A stretch of DNA of 64,000 nt from Pseudomonas laurylsulfatiphila. GTDB lineage: Bacteria > Pseudomonadota > Gammaproteobacteria > Pseudomonadales > Pseudomonadaceae. The DNA lies in assembly GCF_002934665.1 (NCBI RefSeq), contig NZ_NIRS01000004.1, positions 2,501-66,500 of the forward strand, given 5' to 3'. This document shows positions 1-9,203 of the stretch, in pieces (within the stretch, counting starts at the first letter, position 1; each line of letters opens with the position of its first letter). A program made the translations under genes and the position numbers. Under the pieces are notes generated by a model, which was given only the letters and a program-made list of their open reading frames with translations, searched no databases and was not told where the DNA came from.

Positions 1-1962
1 GTTCACCGCTTGATAAAACAGGCCGCGTTCGACGGTGTTGTCGTTGTATTGCAAGAAGGCTTCCACCAGATCCTTGGCCTGATCAAACTTCTGCAAGGCG
101 AGATAAATCAGCAGCCTCAGTTCCAGGATCGTCAACTTGCCCCAAGGCGTGTTGTCGTCGAACTCGATGCCGATCAACGTAGTGATGTCGGTGTAATCAT
201 CCAGCTCGCTGCTTTCCAGCCCCTGGGCCAGCGATCGCAGGCCGACTTTGCTCAGGCTGTGCAGATTCAGGATGTCGGCGCGGAACTGCAGCGCCTTGTT
301 GGTGTTATCCCAGATCAAATCTTCGACCGGATAAATTTCCGAGTAATCCGGCACCAGAATGCGACAGGCCTTGGCGCCGATATGCTCATAGACCGCCATG
401 TACACTTCTTTGCCCATGTCTTCGAGAATGCCAAACAGGGTCGCGGCCTCTTCGACATTGGAGTTTTCGCCTTGACCGGAGAAATCCCACTCAACGAATT
501 CGAAGTCCGGCTTGGCACTGAAGAAGCGCCACGAGACCACACCGCTCGAGTCGATAAAGTGCTCGACGAAGTTATTCGGTTCAGTCACCGCCTGCCCTTC
601 GAAGGTCGGCTGCGGCAAATCATTCAGGCCTTCGAAACTGCGACCCTGCAGCAGTTCCGTCAGGCTGCGTTCCAGCGCCACTTCCAGGCTTGGGTGCGCG
701 CCGAACGAGGCAAATACGCCACCGGTACGCGGGTTCATCAAGGTGACGCACATCACCGGGAACTCCCCGCCCAGCGACGCATCCTTGACCAGCACCGGGA
801 AGCCCTGCTCTTCCAGGGCCTGGATACCGGCCAGAATGCCCGGGTATTTCGCCAGCACTTCCTGCGGCACATCCGGCAGGGCCATTTCGCCTTCGAGGAT
901 TTCGCGCTTTACCGCGCGCTCGAAGATCTCCGACAGGCACTGCACCTGCGCTTCGGCCAGCGTGTTGCCGGCGCTCATGCCATTGCTCAGGAACAGGTTT
1001 TCGATCAGGTTGGACGGGAAGTACACCACCTCATTGTCCGACTGGCGCACAAACGGTAGCGAACAAATGCCGCGCTGGGTGTTGCCGGAGTTGGTGTCGT
1101 ACAGATGAGAGCCACGCAACTCGCCATCCCGGTCGTAAACCTTCAGGCAGTATTCGTCGAGGATTTCAGTCGGCAGCTCGTCCTTCGGGCCCGGCTTGAA
1201 CCAGCGCTCGTCCGGGTAATGCACAAACGCCGCATTGGCGATGTCCTCCCCCCAGAACTGATCGTTATAGAAGAAGTTGCAGTTGAGCCGCTCGATAAAC
1301 TCGCCCAGCGCCGAAGCCAGCGCGCCTTCCTTGGTCGCGCCTTTCCCATTGGTAAAACACATCGGCGAGTGCGCATCGCGGATGTGCAGCGACCACACAT
1401 GGGGAACGATGTTGCGCCACGAAGCGATTTCAATCTTCATGCCCAGGTCGGCCAGGATGCCCGACATGTTGGCGATGGTTTGCTCCAGCGGCAGGTCCTT
1501 GCCCGCAATGTAGGTGCCCGCTTCGGAAGTCGAATGCGGCATCAGCAGCGCCTGGGCATCGGCGTCGAGGTTTTCGACCTCTTCAATCACGAACTCAGGC
1601 CCGGTTTGCACCACCTTCTTTACCGTGCAACGGTCAATGGAGCGCAAGATCCCCTGGCGGTCCTTGGCGGAGATGTCCGCCGGTAATTCGACCTGAATCT
1701 TGAAAATCTGGTTGTAGCGGTTTTCCGGGTCAACGATGTTGTTCTGCGACAGGCGGATATTTTCGGTGGGGATATTGCGAGTCTCGCAATACAACTTCAC
1801 GAAGTACGCCGCACACAACGCCGACGAAGCCAGGAAATAATCGAACGGCCCCGGCGCCGAGCCATCACCCTTGTAGCGAATGGGTTGATCGGCGATCACC
1901 GTGAAGTCGTCGAACTTGGCCTCAAGTCGAAGGTTGTCGAGAAAGTTGACCTTGATTTCCAT
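1..1962 (-). CDS. OsmC-domain / YcaO-domain fusion protein (C-terminus beyond window)
   Basis: The frame opens at ATG 1962 and stays open for 654 codons to the window edge, so the C-terminus is missing. Residues 1 to about 140 resemble an OsmC/Ohr-like domain (start MEIKVNFLDNLRLEAKF, then a helix with ASSALCAAYFVKLYC that carries the conserved Cys). From about residue 170 a YcaO domain follows, with GEFIERLNCNFFYNDQF and SEIFERAVKREILEGE as typical acidic ATP-binding helices. In E. coli, YcaO assists RimO in beta-methylthiolation of ribosomal protein S12, and YcaO enzymes in general activate amide backbones with ATP; that this fusion does the same is inferred. No obvious strong Shine-Dalgarno precedes the start. 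It stands alone and is transcribed away from the LysR gene at 2040. Confidence 0.88.
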   Translation of the reverse strand, partial: MEIKVNFLDNLRLEAKFDDFTVIADQPIRYKGDGSAPGPFDYFLASSALCAAYFVKLYCETRNIPTENIRLSQNNIVDPENRYNQIFKIQVELPADISAKDRQGILRSIDRCTVKKVVQTGPEFVIEEVENLDADAQALLMPHSTSEAGTYIAGKDLPLEQTIANMSGILADLGMKIEIASWRNIVPHVWSLHIRDAHSPMCFTNGKGATKEGALASALGEFIERLNCNFFYNDQFWGEDIANAAFVHYPDERWFKPGPKDELPTEILDEYCLKVYDRDGELRGSHLYDTNSGNTQRGICSLPFVRQSDNEVVYFPSNLIENLFLSNGMSAGNTLAEAQVQCLSEIFERAVKREILEGEMALPDVPQEVLAKYPGILAGIQALEEQGFPVLVKDASLGGEFPVMCVTLMNPRTGGVFASFGAHPSLEVALERSLTELLQGRSFEGLNDLPQPTFEGQAVTEPNNFVEHFIDSSGVVSWRFFSAKPDFEFVEWDFSGQGENSNVEEAATLFGILEDMGKEVYMAVYEHIGAKACRILVPDYSEIYPVEDLIWDNTNKALQFRADILNLHSLSKVGLRSLAQGLESSELDDYTDITTLIGIEFDDNTPWGKLTILELRLLIYLALQKFDQAKDLVEAFLQYNDNTVERGLFYQAVN

Positions 1963-2039
1963 GTGCGATTACCAGAATAACGAGCTAAACGATTTGGCCG
2001 CCATTATCCGGTTTTTCAGCGCTGACCGTTAACTTTCCA

Positions 2040-2918
2040 CTATTTATCGATCAACGAGACACCACGCTCCTCCAGCAAGCGCACAAACATCGTGAGGCTC
2101 TGCGACACCGTCCCCCTGCGCCACACCAACCAGGTACGCAGATAGCGGAACGACTCCGACAACGGCCAGACGCTGACCGTCGTACACCCCGGCATGCTTT
2201 CGAGCATGCTGCGTGGCATCAGCGCCAGGCCGGCCCCGGCGCTGACGCAGGCCAGCATGCCGTGATAGGACTCCATTTCGAATATCTTCCCGGGCACCGC
2301 CGCGCCATTGGCAAACCAGCTTTCGAAATGATGGCGATAGGAGCAGTTGGAGCGGAAGGCATAGATGTTTTCGCCATTCACATCCTTGGCCCGATGAATC
2401 GGCTCATGATTGAGCGGTGCGATCAGGACCATCTCCTCCTCGAATGCCGGTACGCCTTCCAGCGCCGGATGCAACACCGGCCCATCGACAAATGCCGCGG
2501 CCAGCCGTCCCGACAGCACCCCGTCGATCATGGTCCCGGAGGGACCGGTGGACAGGTCCAGTTCGACCTTCGCGTGTTTCTGGTTATAGGCCGCCAATAG
2601 CTCTGGAATTCGTACCGCAGCAGTACTTTCCAGCGAACCCAGGGCGAAAGCGCCTTGCGGTTCTTCTCCCGCTACGGTGGCCCGCGCCTCCTGAACCAGG
2701 TCGAGAATACGTCGAGCGTAATCCAGGAAGCTCCAACCGGCCGGCGACAAGCGCAGGCGACTCTTCTCGCGGATAAACAGATCCACACCCAAGTCCTGCT
2801 CAAGCTGCTTGATTCGGGTGGTGAGATTCGATGGCACCCGGTGGATATGCTGGGCGGCCACGCTGATGCTGCCGTGCTCGGCGACAGCCTTGAAAATTTC
2901 GAGCTGGACCAGATCCAA
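2040..2918 (-). CDS. ptrR: LysR-family regulator, PtrR (YneJ)-like
   Basis: A 292-residue LysR-type regulator. The N-terminal winged helix spans residues 1-60 ([18 protein letters not shown], then [19 protein letters not shown]), and a substrate-binding domain follows from about residue 90. I place the start at TTG 2918 because GGAG lies 6 bases upstream and family members begin MDL-QLE-F; an upstream TTG at 2930 is the alternative. It is divergent from an aldehyde dehydrogenase of the Sad type. In enterobacteria this pair (ptrR/sad) serves putrescine and GABA breakdown, with PtrR acting on the neighbouring semialdehyde dehydrogenase gene. The [15 protein letters not shown] helix resembles my memory of the PtrR subfamily. 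Control of the adjacent sad gene is inferred from the divergent layout. Confidence 0.85.
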   Translation of the reverse strand: MDLVQLEIFKAVAEHGSISVAAQHIHRVPSNLTTRIKQLEQDLGVDLFIREKSRLRLSPAGWSFLDYARRILDLVQEARATVAGEEPQGAFALGSLESTAAVRIPELLAAYNQKHAKVELDLSTGPSGTMIDGVLSGRLAAAFVDGPVLHPALEGVPAFEEEMVLIAPLNHEPIHRAKDVNGENIYAFRSNCSYRHHFESWFANGAAVPGKIFEMESYHGMLACVSAGAGLALMPRSMLESMPGCTTVSVWPLSESFRYLRTWLVWRRGTVSQSLTMFVRLLEERGVSLIDK

Positions 2919-2939
2919 GTCATTCTCCAAACGTGAACG

Positions 2940-2967
2940 TTATGCTCAGTATTATTCAGTTTCCATA
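2940..2967. promoter_or_regulatory. ptrR-sad divergent regulatory region with inverted repeat
   Basis: The roughly 100 bases between the two divergent starts are AT-rich relative to their surroundings. They hold an inverted repeat, TTATG (2940-2944) and CATAA (2963-2967), as expected of a LysR operator. No convincing -35/-10 pair is claimed. Confidence 0.3.
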
Positions 2968-3018
2968 AAACATATACCCCCATAACCTGAGCACATTCCT
3001 ACCTAGCAGGACGGTGCC

Positions 3019-4485
3019 ATGACCCACGTATCCAGCCTTACCCATGCCATTTCGATCAACCCGACCACGGGCGAGCAGATCGGCCAGTACCCTTTCGAAT
3101 CCGATTCGGCATTACAGGCCGCGTTGGCGCGGGCCACTACCGGGTTTCGCACCTGGCGCGGCAAACCGGTAGAACAACGCGCGCAGCTGTTGATCAACCT
3201 CGGCCAGGCCTTGCGCAACAATGCAGAGGCCATGGCCAGCATGATCACCCTGGAAATGGGTAAGCCGATTGCTCAGGCCCGTGGCGAAATTGAAAAATGC
3301 GCGCAGCTCTGCGAGTGGTACGCCGAACAGGGTCCGGCCATGCTCAGCGCAGAACCGACCCAGGTTGAAGGCGGCAAGGCACGCATTGAATATCGCCCGC
3401 TCGGCCCGATTCTCGCCGTGATGCCGTGGAACTTCCCCATCTGGCAAGTGCTGCGCGGCGCGGTCCCTACCCTGCTCGCCGGCAACACCTACGTGCTCAA
3501 GCACGCGCCCAACGTCATGGGCAGCACCTACCTGCTGCTGGAAGCCTTCAAGCAGGCGGATTTTCCTGAAGGTGTCTTCGAGGTCATCAACGTCACCGCG
3601 GACGGTGTATCCAAGGCGATCGCCGATCCACGCATCGCGGCGGTCACCCTCACCGGCAGCGTGCGCGCGGGCATGGCCATCGGTGCCCAGGCCGGCGCCG
3701 CGCTGAAGAAATGCGTATTGGAACTGGGCGGCTCCGACCCGTTTATCGTGCTCGACGACGCGGACCTTGATGAGGCGGTCAAAGCCGCCGTGATCGGACG
3801 CTATCAAAACACCGGACAAGTCTGCGCCGCTGCCAAACGCCTGATTGTCGAGCAAGGCATTGCAGAGGAATTTACCCGCAAGTTCGTCGAGGCCACCCAA
3901 CGATTGGTCGTCGGTGATCCACTCGCCACCACCACTTACATCGGCCCGATGGCGCGCTTCGATTTGCGCGACGAACTGGACCAACAGGTGCGCGACACCC
4001 TGGAAGAAGGCGCGACCTTGCTGCTGGGTGGAAAGAAGGCCGAAGGCACCGGCAACTACTACGAACCCACTGTACTGGGCGACGTGACCGATCAGATGAC
4101 ATCCTTCCGGCAGGAATTGTTTGGTCCTGTGGCTTCAATCATCACGGCCCGAGACGCCGCCCATGCGCTGGCTCTGGCCAATGACAGCGAGTTCGGCCTC
4201 ACCGCCACTATTTACACGCGCAATGGCGAACTCGCCCGGCAGATGGCTGGCGAACTTGAAACCGGCGGCGTGTTCATCAACGGCTATAGCGCCAGCGATC
4301 CGCGTGTCAGTTTTGGTGGCGTGAAGAAGAGTGGCTTTGGCCGGGAGCTCTCGCACTTCGGAGTGCGCGAATTCTGTAATGCACAGACGGTTTGGCTGGA
4401 TCGGCGTCAAGGGCAATGCAGTGCTTCGAGCTGGCAGCGCCTTGATCTGGCTCAGCCTGGGGCGCAGCGCAAGCATTCAGCCTGA
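3019..4485 (+). CDS. sad: Succinate-semialdehyde dehydrogenase, NAD(P)+ (Sad type)
   Basis: A 488-residue aldehyde dehydrogenase that would oxidise succinate semialdehyde to succinate at the end of the putrescine/GABA route. The Rossmann and catalytic motifs are complete: MPWNFPIWQ at about residue 136, the general base in VLELGGSDPF at about 236-245 and the nucleophile Cys in NTGQVCAAAKR at about 270. The ATG at 3019 has AGGA about 8 bases upstream. The core ends at FCNAQTVWLDRR, where I expect Pseudomonas homologues to stop; about 25 further residues follow and may be a read-through extension. The gene is divergent from ptrR, and its last bases overlap the convergent small gene at 4477. Confidence 0.9.
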   Translation: MTHVSSLTHAISINPTTGEQIGQYPFESDSALQAALARATTGFRTWRGKPVEQRAQLLINLGQALRNNAEAMASMITLEMGKPIAQARGEIEKCAQLCEWYAEQGPAMLSAEPTQVEGGKARIEYRPLGPILAVMPWNFPIWQVLRGAVPTLLAGNTYVLKHAPNVMGSTYLLLEAFKQADFPEGVFEVINVTADGVSKAIADPRIAAVTLTGSVRAGMAIGAQAGAALKKCVLELGGSDPFIVLDDADLDEAVKAAVIGRYQNTGQVCAAAKRLIVEQGIAEEFTRKFVEATQRLVVGDPLATTTYIGPMARFDLRDELDQQVRDTLEEGATLLLGGKKAEGTGNYYEPTVLGDVTDQMTSFRQELFGPVASIITARDAAHALALANDSEFGLTATIYTRNGELARQMAGELETGGVFINGYSASDPRVSFGGVKKSGFGRELSHFGVREFCNAQTVWLDRRQGQCSASSWQRLDLAQPGAQRKHSA

Positions 4486-4665
4486 CATCGCGATCCTCAG
4501 CGCCACTGCTGCTTCAAGCAGCTTGTTCGCCTGGGTCGAGACAGCTGCAGCCATTTCTTCATCCCCGGCTTCTCTGAGCGTTGCAGCCAGATCGAGCAGC
4601 TTCCCCACCTCGGCCTCGATAGTGCGGACGGATTCGCCTATTTGGTACTTAAGTGAATGAGCCAT
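4477..4665 (-). CDS. Small hypothetical protein, 62 aa
   Basis: I do not recognise a named family. The 62-residue product starts MAHSLKYQIGESVRTIEAEV and is predicted wholly helical and acidic, with a second half rich in Ala and Leu (LREAGDEEMAAAVSTQANK); it could form a coiled coil. The ATG at 4665 has GAGG about 10 bases upstream, which favours it over the in-frame ATG at 4704. It overlaps the sad stop codon tail to tail by 9 bases. The composition looks like real protein rather than an antisense shadow, but no function can be given. Confidence 0.6.
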   Translation of the reverse strand: MAHSLKYQIGESVRTIEAEVGKLLDLAATLREAGDEEMAAAVSTQANKLLEAAVALRIAMSG

Positions 4666-4704
4666 CGCGATCAAACCTCGGACCAGATTAAAGACAAATC
4701 CCAA

Positions 4705-5012
4705 CTGGGTGAATGCTCAAGTCATTCAGTGACGCTTCACCGATCGCCATTCGATTGCCCTAAAACCATTGTGGAGTACTGAGCAGAGAGTATCGAAAGT
4801 TTTGATGTCGTGTCGTACTCCAGTAGCAGTTGGCCCAACGGTTACGCCACGGCATTTCGTATTCAGATGTCACACTTTCGTCACACCTATCTAGCACAAT
4901 ACGGTCAGCCAAAGGGATTTGGCCCATCTACAGAAAGCCCGGCCCAGCGCCGGGCTTTTTACTTTCTGGCCCATGCCCCCCAAGCCGAACACTAATTCAC
5001 AGCGCAGGGGGG
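4705..5012. other. Intergenic stretch without a recognised protein gene
   Basis: About 300 bases with no credible coding frame. The stretch holds the plus-strand intrinsic terminator at 4934-4960 and, just before it, a region with TCACACTTTCGTCACACC that could be promoter or operator sequence. A short untranslated RNA ending at this terminator is possible but unproven. Confidence 0.4.
4934..4960 (+). terminator. Rho-independent terminator
   Basis: The stem AAAGCCCGG pairs with CCGGGCTTT around a short loop and is followed by a T-run on the plus strand. No protein gene on the plus strand ends directly before it; the nearest is sad, 450 bases upstream. On the minus strand it could also stop transcripts from the DUF3016 gene, though the T-run there is poor. 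Confidence 0.75.
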
Positions 5013-5534
5013 TCAATTCAACCCGCTCTGATGTTGCCCGGCGAATTGTCTCCGGAACCAGTCCGAGAGCATCGCCTTCTCGGAGTAGAGCCTGTCACTT
5101 CTGTTCGCACGCCCCGGACGCTGGAGGTAGAACTGATCCATGACCCTGGCGTCGGCCTGGTTCACGATCTGGCCATTTAGCTTGAGTACGTAATGTAGAT
5201 CGATGCTCGGCCAGGTAATGTCGCGCATGAAGCGCACCTCATAGGCATTTATCCTCCAGGGTTCGTAACGACCGGCCAGGTCGATGTTGCGTATTTCAAT
5301 TTGCAGCTGCTGGTCGGCTGGCAGGTACCGCTCGCCAAGCTTCTGGATGTAGCTGCGCAGCTCTTTCATGACATAAGGATCGGCACCACGCTCATAGCCC
5401 GGACTGTCCAGACTGGCATCGCTGAATTTTTCGGGGTTATTGAAGACGACTTCGACCGAGGGCGCTGCGGTGGCAAGTGGCACCATGAACAGCGCCAGCA
5501 GTGCGAGCGAGGTGCAAACGGATATTGAGCGCAT
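5013..5534 (-). CDS. DUF3016 family exported protein
   Basis: A 173-residue protein with an N-terminal signal peptide (MRSISVCTSLALLALF, likely cut after LATAA) and a DUF3016-type body: VEVVFNNPEKFSDA near the start, IEIRNIDLAGRYEPW in the middle and RDITWPSIDLHYVL, then a conserved YSEKAMLSDWFRRQF near the end. It is predicted periplasmic. The start at 5534 is fixed by a near-perfect GGAGGTGAT six bases upstream; a longer frame upstream lacks one. The function of the family is unknown to me. It is a single gene with no operon partners. Confidence 0.85.
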   Translation of the reverse strand: MRSISVCTSLALLALFMVPLATAAPSVEVVFNNPEKFSDASLDSPGYERGADPYVMKELRSYIQKLGERYLPADQQLQIEIRNIDLAGRYEPWRINAYEVRFMRDITWPSIDLHYVLKLNGQIVNQADARVMDQFYLQRPGRANRSDRLYSEKAMLSDWFRRQFAGQHQSGLN

Positions 5535-5790
5535 GGCATCACCTCCGGGTGCAACGCTTTTCAATGCATGCTGCACCCTGTTCAGTTTACGCCTGAAGTG
5601 CATGCCCGCTGCGTGTGTTTCCAGCTCCTAATGGTCGATGCGCCTGTCATAGGCCGTGCGCAGGCGATCCTGGCGCGCGCGACCTGACTCAACGGCAACA
5701 CGCTCCATGACCTTGGAATGAGCTGAAGATTTCACCCGGAACGCGCCTACACTGAAGGCACAGCGATTGAGAGGACATGGAGCTCCACGC

Positions 5791-6132
5791 ATGCGCCCTA
5801 GCGCCCTTGTGATACTCCTTATCAGCTATGCCGTGCTGATGGTGGTTTTTTTCAAGCTAAATGCTCGAAACAACCGACGCCGCAGAGAAGGTCTTTACGA
5901 AGCCTTTGAAACTGCAATGCGACAGCATGGGATCAGGACTTTCGAGATCATCAAGGAAAGTATTTATATCGGTAACAACTTTCGGCCATCAGAGCTGCAC
6001 CGGATATTGTTGGACGATACAGGGCACTACTTTCTTTACATGCATGCCAGTAACGCGCAGCCAACTTTAATGCCACTGACCGAAGAGCGAGCGTTACAAG
6101 CTGCACAGGGGGAGATGGGAATCCAGGCATAG
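5791..6132 (+). CDS. Small single-pass membrane protein, unknown
   Basis: A 113-residue protein with one N-terminal membrane segment (SALVILLISYAVLMVVFF, residues 4-21), then a positively charged stretch NARNNRRRREG, which predicts a cytoplasmic C-terminal domain of about 85 residues. I recognise no family. The ATG at 5791 has GGAG 11 bases upstream; an in-frame ATG at 5767 would add eight residues before the membrane segment. It stands alone between a minus-strand gene and a gene-poor stretch. Confidence 0.55.
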   Translation: MRPSALVILLISYAVLMVVFFKLNARNNRRRREGLYEAFETAMRQHGIRTFEIIKESIYIGNNFRPSELHRILLDDTGHYFLYMHASNAQPTLMPLTEERALQAAQGEMGIQA

Positions 6133-6217
6133 ACCATTGCAACCGCCGCCACCATGGACAATGAAGGAGGGGGATTGCCCCGCCCTACTCAGCCGACTCA
6201 AGTAGAAGGGAGGGTGG

Positions 6218-6319
6218 TTAACACAACTCGCACCAGAACAGGACCATGCTCGTAGCCAAGCCGCTGGTAACGATCCCGATTCCAAACACGACGCCGAGAA
6301 GCAGAGTTTTTGCCCACAT
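6218..6319 (-). CDS. Candidate 33-aa hydrophobic small protein
   Basis: A short frame encoding 33 residues, almost entirely one membrane segment (TLLLGVVFGIGIVTSG), ending in WCELC with two closely spaced cysteines. GGAG stands 9 bases before the ATG. A small membrane protein is plausible from the hydropathy and the ribosome site; conservation could not be tested. An overlapping longer minus-strand frame (6094-6624) has no protein-like features. Confidence 0.4.
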   Translation of the reverse strand: MWAKTLLLGVVFGIGIVTSGLATSMVLFWCELC

Positions 6320-6703
6320 GGCTCGAATCTCCGGATACCGCATTCAATGAATGCTTCAGTATCAGCACCCGAGCAAAATCCAAGCCATCTGGCATGGGCA
6401 AAGCCGGGCCCAGCGATTGCACTGAAACGGTCTATTCGGGTGGTAAAAAATTCCCCATCACGGGGTTCGCTCACCCTATATTTGGGGCTGAACCACCCAC
6501 ATCCGATGACTCCCTTCATGCCCTCACAGCAAGTCCTTGCGACATCAAAACCTGGGATGCTACATAACTTCGCTAACAAGGCTTGAGCTACGAAACAGCC
6601 TATTGGCACCGAATTGACCTCCATCGGGCCAATAACGACTTTGGATCAAATCCGATCTGACACATTGCGGACAGTTGCCTGCCTTTCCAAAATCTGCCTT
6701 CTG
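6320..6703. other. Gene-poor stretch
   Basis: About 380 bases between the small minus-strand frame and the MFS gene. Frames of 75-85 codons exist on both strands but have no recognisable domains and no good ribosome sites. I see no RNA gene or repeat here. Confidence 0.4.
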
Positions 6704-7915
6704 TTAACCCTGGTTTCGCGATGTGAAAAAGGTCGTCACTGCCGCGAGTACCAGCAAGATAGAGCTTGCAAGAAATGTCATGCGATAACCGCTCCCGTCG
6801 AACAGCAGGCCGCCGAGGGTAGAGCCCAGCGCAATGGATAGCTGAATGACTGCCACCATCAGGCCGCCACCCGCTTCAGCATCCCCGGGCAACGCCTTGG
6901 CCAACCACGACCACCACCCCACAGGTGCCGCTGTCGCGGCCAGGCCCCACAGCCCCAGCAATACAAAAGCTGCCACGACTCCGCCGCCAAGGACAATCAA
7001 GGAAAGTGCAATGGCGGCCATCAACAGTGGAATGCAGACCAGGACGCGGTACATGCCGACTTTCAGGAAAGTGCCGATCAGAATGGTTCCGACGACACCC
7101 GCCACACCGATGACCAGCAGGATCATCGACAACATGGAGACATCTACACCGGTGACGGTCTCCAGGAACGGGCGCAGATAGGTGAACAATACAAACTGCC
7201 CCATAAAGAAAGTGCCCACACTCAACATGCCGAAACTGATCAATGGGCTCTTGAACAAACGAAAGACATTGCTCGCGCCCGCTTTGCGCGGCGCCGCCGT
7301 CATGGCTGGCAGGCTGATCCACTGCCAGATCAACGCGATGATCGCTACCGGAACAAGGCAGAAAAAAGCCCCCCGCCAACCCATGACACTCCCCAGATAA
7401 CTTCCCAGTGGTGCGGCCACTACGGTTGCCAAAGCATTGCCGCCGTTGAAGATTGCCAGAGCCTTGGGCACGCTATGAGACGGTACCAAGCGCATGGCCA
7501 TTGCCGCCGACATCGACCAGAATCCGCCGATCACCACGCCGATCAGCGCACGCCCCATCATGTACACCGTATAGTTTGGCGCCAGACCGACCACCAACCC
7601 CGACACACACATAATCCCGGTCAGTAGCAGCAACAGCGTCTTGCGGTCCATTGAGCCAGCAAGCCTGGAAATCGAAAGGCTTGTCAGCACCGCGAAGGCG
7701 CCGGAGATGGCGATCCCATACCCGGCCAGTCCTTCACTGATTTGCAGATCCAATGCAATCGGCGTGAGCAAACTGACAGGCATGAACTCCGAGGCTATGA
7801 GCGCGAATACGCACAGTGTCATCGCAAAGATGCCACTCCAGTAAGCCTGCAGTTCCCCAGCCCCCGGCGTGCCGAGGGCATCACCAGCCGGGGAGTCGAA
7901 TACTTGAGTCGTCAT
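6704..7915 (-). CDS. MFS transporter, DHA1 / sugar-efflux type
   Basis: A 403-residue major-facilitator protein with about 12 hydrophobic segments. Typical DHA1 features are the first helix FALIASEFMPVSLLTPIA, the loop motif SRLAGSMDRKTLL between helices 2 and 3, and GRALIGVVIGGFWSM in helix 4. By resemblance to NepI/AraJ-like proteins it probably exports small polar or purine-like molecules, but the substrate is unknown. The start at 7915 is preceded by AGAGG eight bases away, which favours it over ATGs six residues upstream. It is the second gene after the broken hydrolase (45-base gap), and a divergent LysR gene follows beyond the hydrolase, so a regulated hydrolase-exporter operon is likely. 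Confidence 0.87.
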   Translation of the reverse strand: MTTQVFDSPAGDALGTPGAGELQAYWSGIFAMTLCVFALIASEFMPVSLLTPIALDLQISEGLAGYGIAISGAFAVLTSLSISRLAGSMDRKTLLLLLTGIMCVSGLVVGLAPNYTVYMMGRALIGVVIGGFWSMSAAMAMRLVPSHSVPKALAIFNGGNALATVVAAPLGSYLGSVMGWRGAFFCLVPVAIIALIWQWISLPAMTAAPRKAGASNVFRLFKSPLISFGMLSVGTFFMGQFVLFTYLRPFLETVTGVDVSMLSMILLVIGVAGVVGTILIGTFLKVGMYRVLVCIPLLMAAIALSLIVLGGGVVAAFVLLGLWGLAATAAPVGWWSWLAKALPGDAEAGGGLMVAVIQLSIALGSTLGGLLFDGSGYRMTFLASSILLVLAAVTTFFTSRNQG

Positions 7916-7960
7916 TAAAAAACCTCTCATCAAATGGTGGTTGGTTGAAACACAGGTCTT

Positions 7961-9104
7961 TTAGCCAACCACCGTCAGATGCCGGGTAAAAAAGGCGGTG
8001 AGTCTTGTCCAGGGAATCAAGTTCACGCGGTCGTACAGATCGACATGCCCCGCGCCGGGAACCCAGGCCAGTTCCTTAGGTTCGGCGGCACGATGGTAGG
8101 CCTCCTCGCTGAACTCTCTGGAGTGCGCCTGATCGCCAGCGATGAACAGCAGCGGTCGCGGGGAAATCGTCTCGATATCGTTGAATGGATAGAAATTCAC
8201 GAACCGGACTTCGCTGGTCAAGGCGCGGTTTTGGGTCAGCTCCAACGTTCTGCCATGAGGGATATGGATACCGCGTGGCGTACGGTAGAAGTCCCAGAAT
8301 TCACGTGTGACCGGGTCTGCATCTTTACCAAGCTGCACTGGCAAATAGTTGAGGAAATGCATTTGCCCGGTAGAGAACTCGCCGTAGCGTTGCTCGGCGG
8401 CTTTGACGAGCATGGCCTGGCGTTGCTCGGCAGTCACTGAGGTGCCCCAGACCATGACGGGTGACAGCACCCATGTCGTACATGCTGACAGTGGCCACGG
8501 CTTTCAAACGAGAATCCATCTTGGCCGCACTGATGGCAAAGCCACCGCTGCCACAGATACCCAGTACGCCGATACGCTTGCGATCAATGAAATCCCGCGT
8601 ACCCAGGTAGTCAACTGCAGCGCTGAACGCGTCGGCATACATTTCGGGGGCGACCTGGTTTCGAGGCTGGCCCTCACTCTCACCCCAGAAAGGCAAGTCA
8701 ATCGCGAGCGCGACGAAGCCTTGTTCCGCCAGCTTTTGTGCATAGAGCATGGAGCTTTGCTCTTTGACTGCTCCCATGGGATGACCGACGATAATTGCAG
8801 GCGCTTTAGCGTTTGCAACCAGATTCTTGGGCGTTACAAGATTGCCCACAATTTGAAGATTGTATGAGTTCTTGAAGGTCACCTTTTGCACGGTGACCTT
8901 GTCGCTTTTGTAAAAGTTGTCGGCACCTTCCGGCGGGCTGCCTGCACTTTTTGAGTCAACTGCGAAGGCAGGGCCGACTGCGCCCGAAAGGACGCCTAGA
9001 GCCGCAATGCTGACGCCGGTGGCCTTTACGAATTCGCGCCGATCAAGCCCTCGAGGGGGCAAGGCTTCTGTAGCTTCAAGGAGGGTTACAGGTGTCTCGC
9101 TCAT
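7961..9104 (-). pseudogene. Tat-exported alpha/beta hydrolase, broken by one frameshift
   Basis: Two overlapping frames together encode one hydrolase of about 380 residues. The first part (9104 to about 8440) has a twin-arginine signal (DRREFVKATGVSIAALGV), the nucleophile elbow LGICGSGG with Cys as the likely nucleophile (as in dienelactone hydrolases), and IVGHPMGAVKEQSS. The second part (about 8440 to 7961) carries FIAGDQAHSREF and the catalytic His in GAGHVDLYD. The shift lies at 8440-8449, where GLGH is followed by one surplus base before SVTAEQRQ. The ATG at 9104 has GGAG eight bases upstream. It may be a real mutation or a sequencing error. A divergent LysR gene lies 100 bases upstream and an MFS exporter downstream. 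Confidence 0.82.
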
Positions 9105-9203
9105 CATCAGCACTCCGTTCCAGATAGGTGACAGAGCTTGACGGAATCGAGATATCTTGATTAGTAAGGATAATCTTCATGTGGTTTTGAGAAAAATTCA
9201 GCA

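Noticed and set aside
620..940. Long frames opposite and across the YcaO gene and other large genes
   Set aside because: They are antisense or out-of-frame shadows typical of GC-rich DNA; the strand with recognisable domains was kept in each case.
6094..6624. A 176-residue minus-strand protein
   Set aside because: Cys-rich irregular composition, no ribosome site and no domain; it overlaps the better small frame at 6218 and the end of the gene at 5791.
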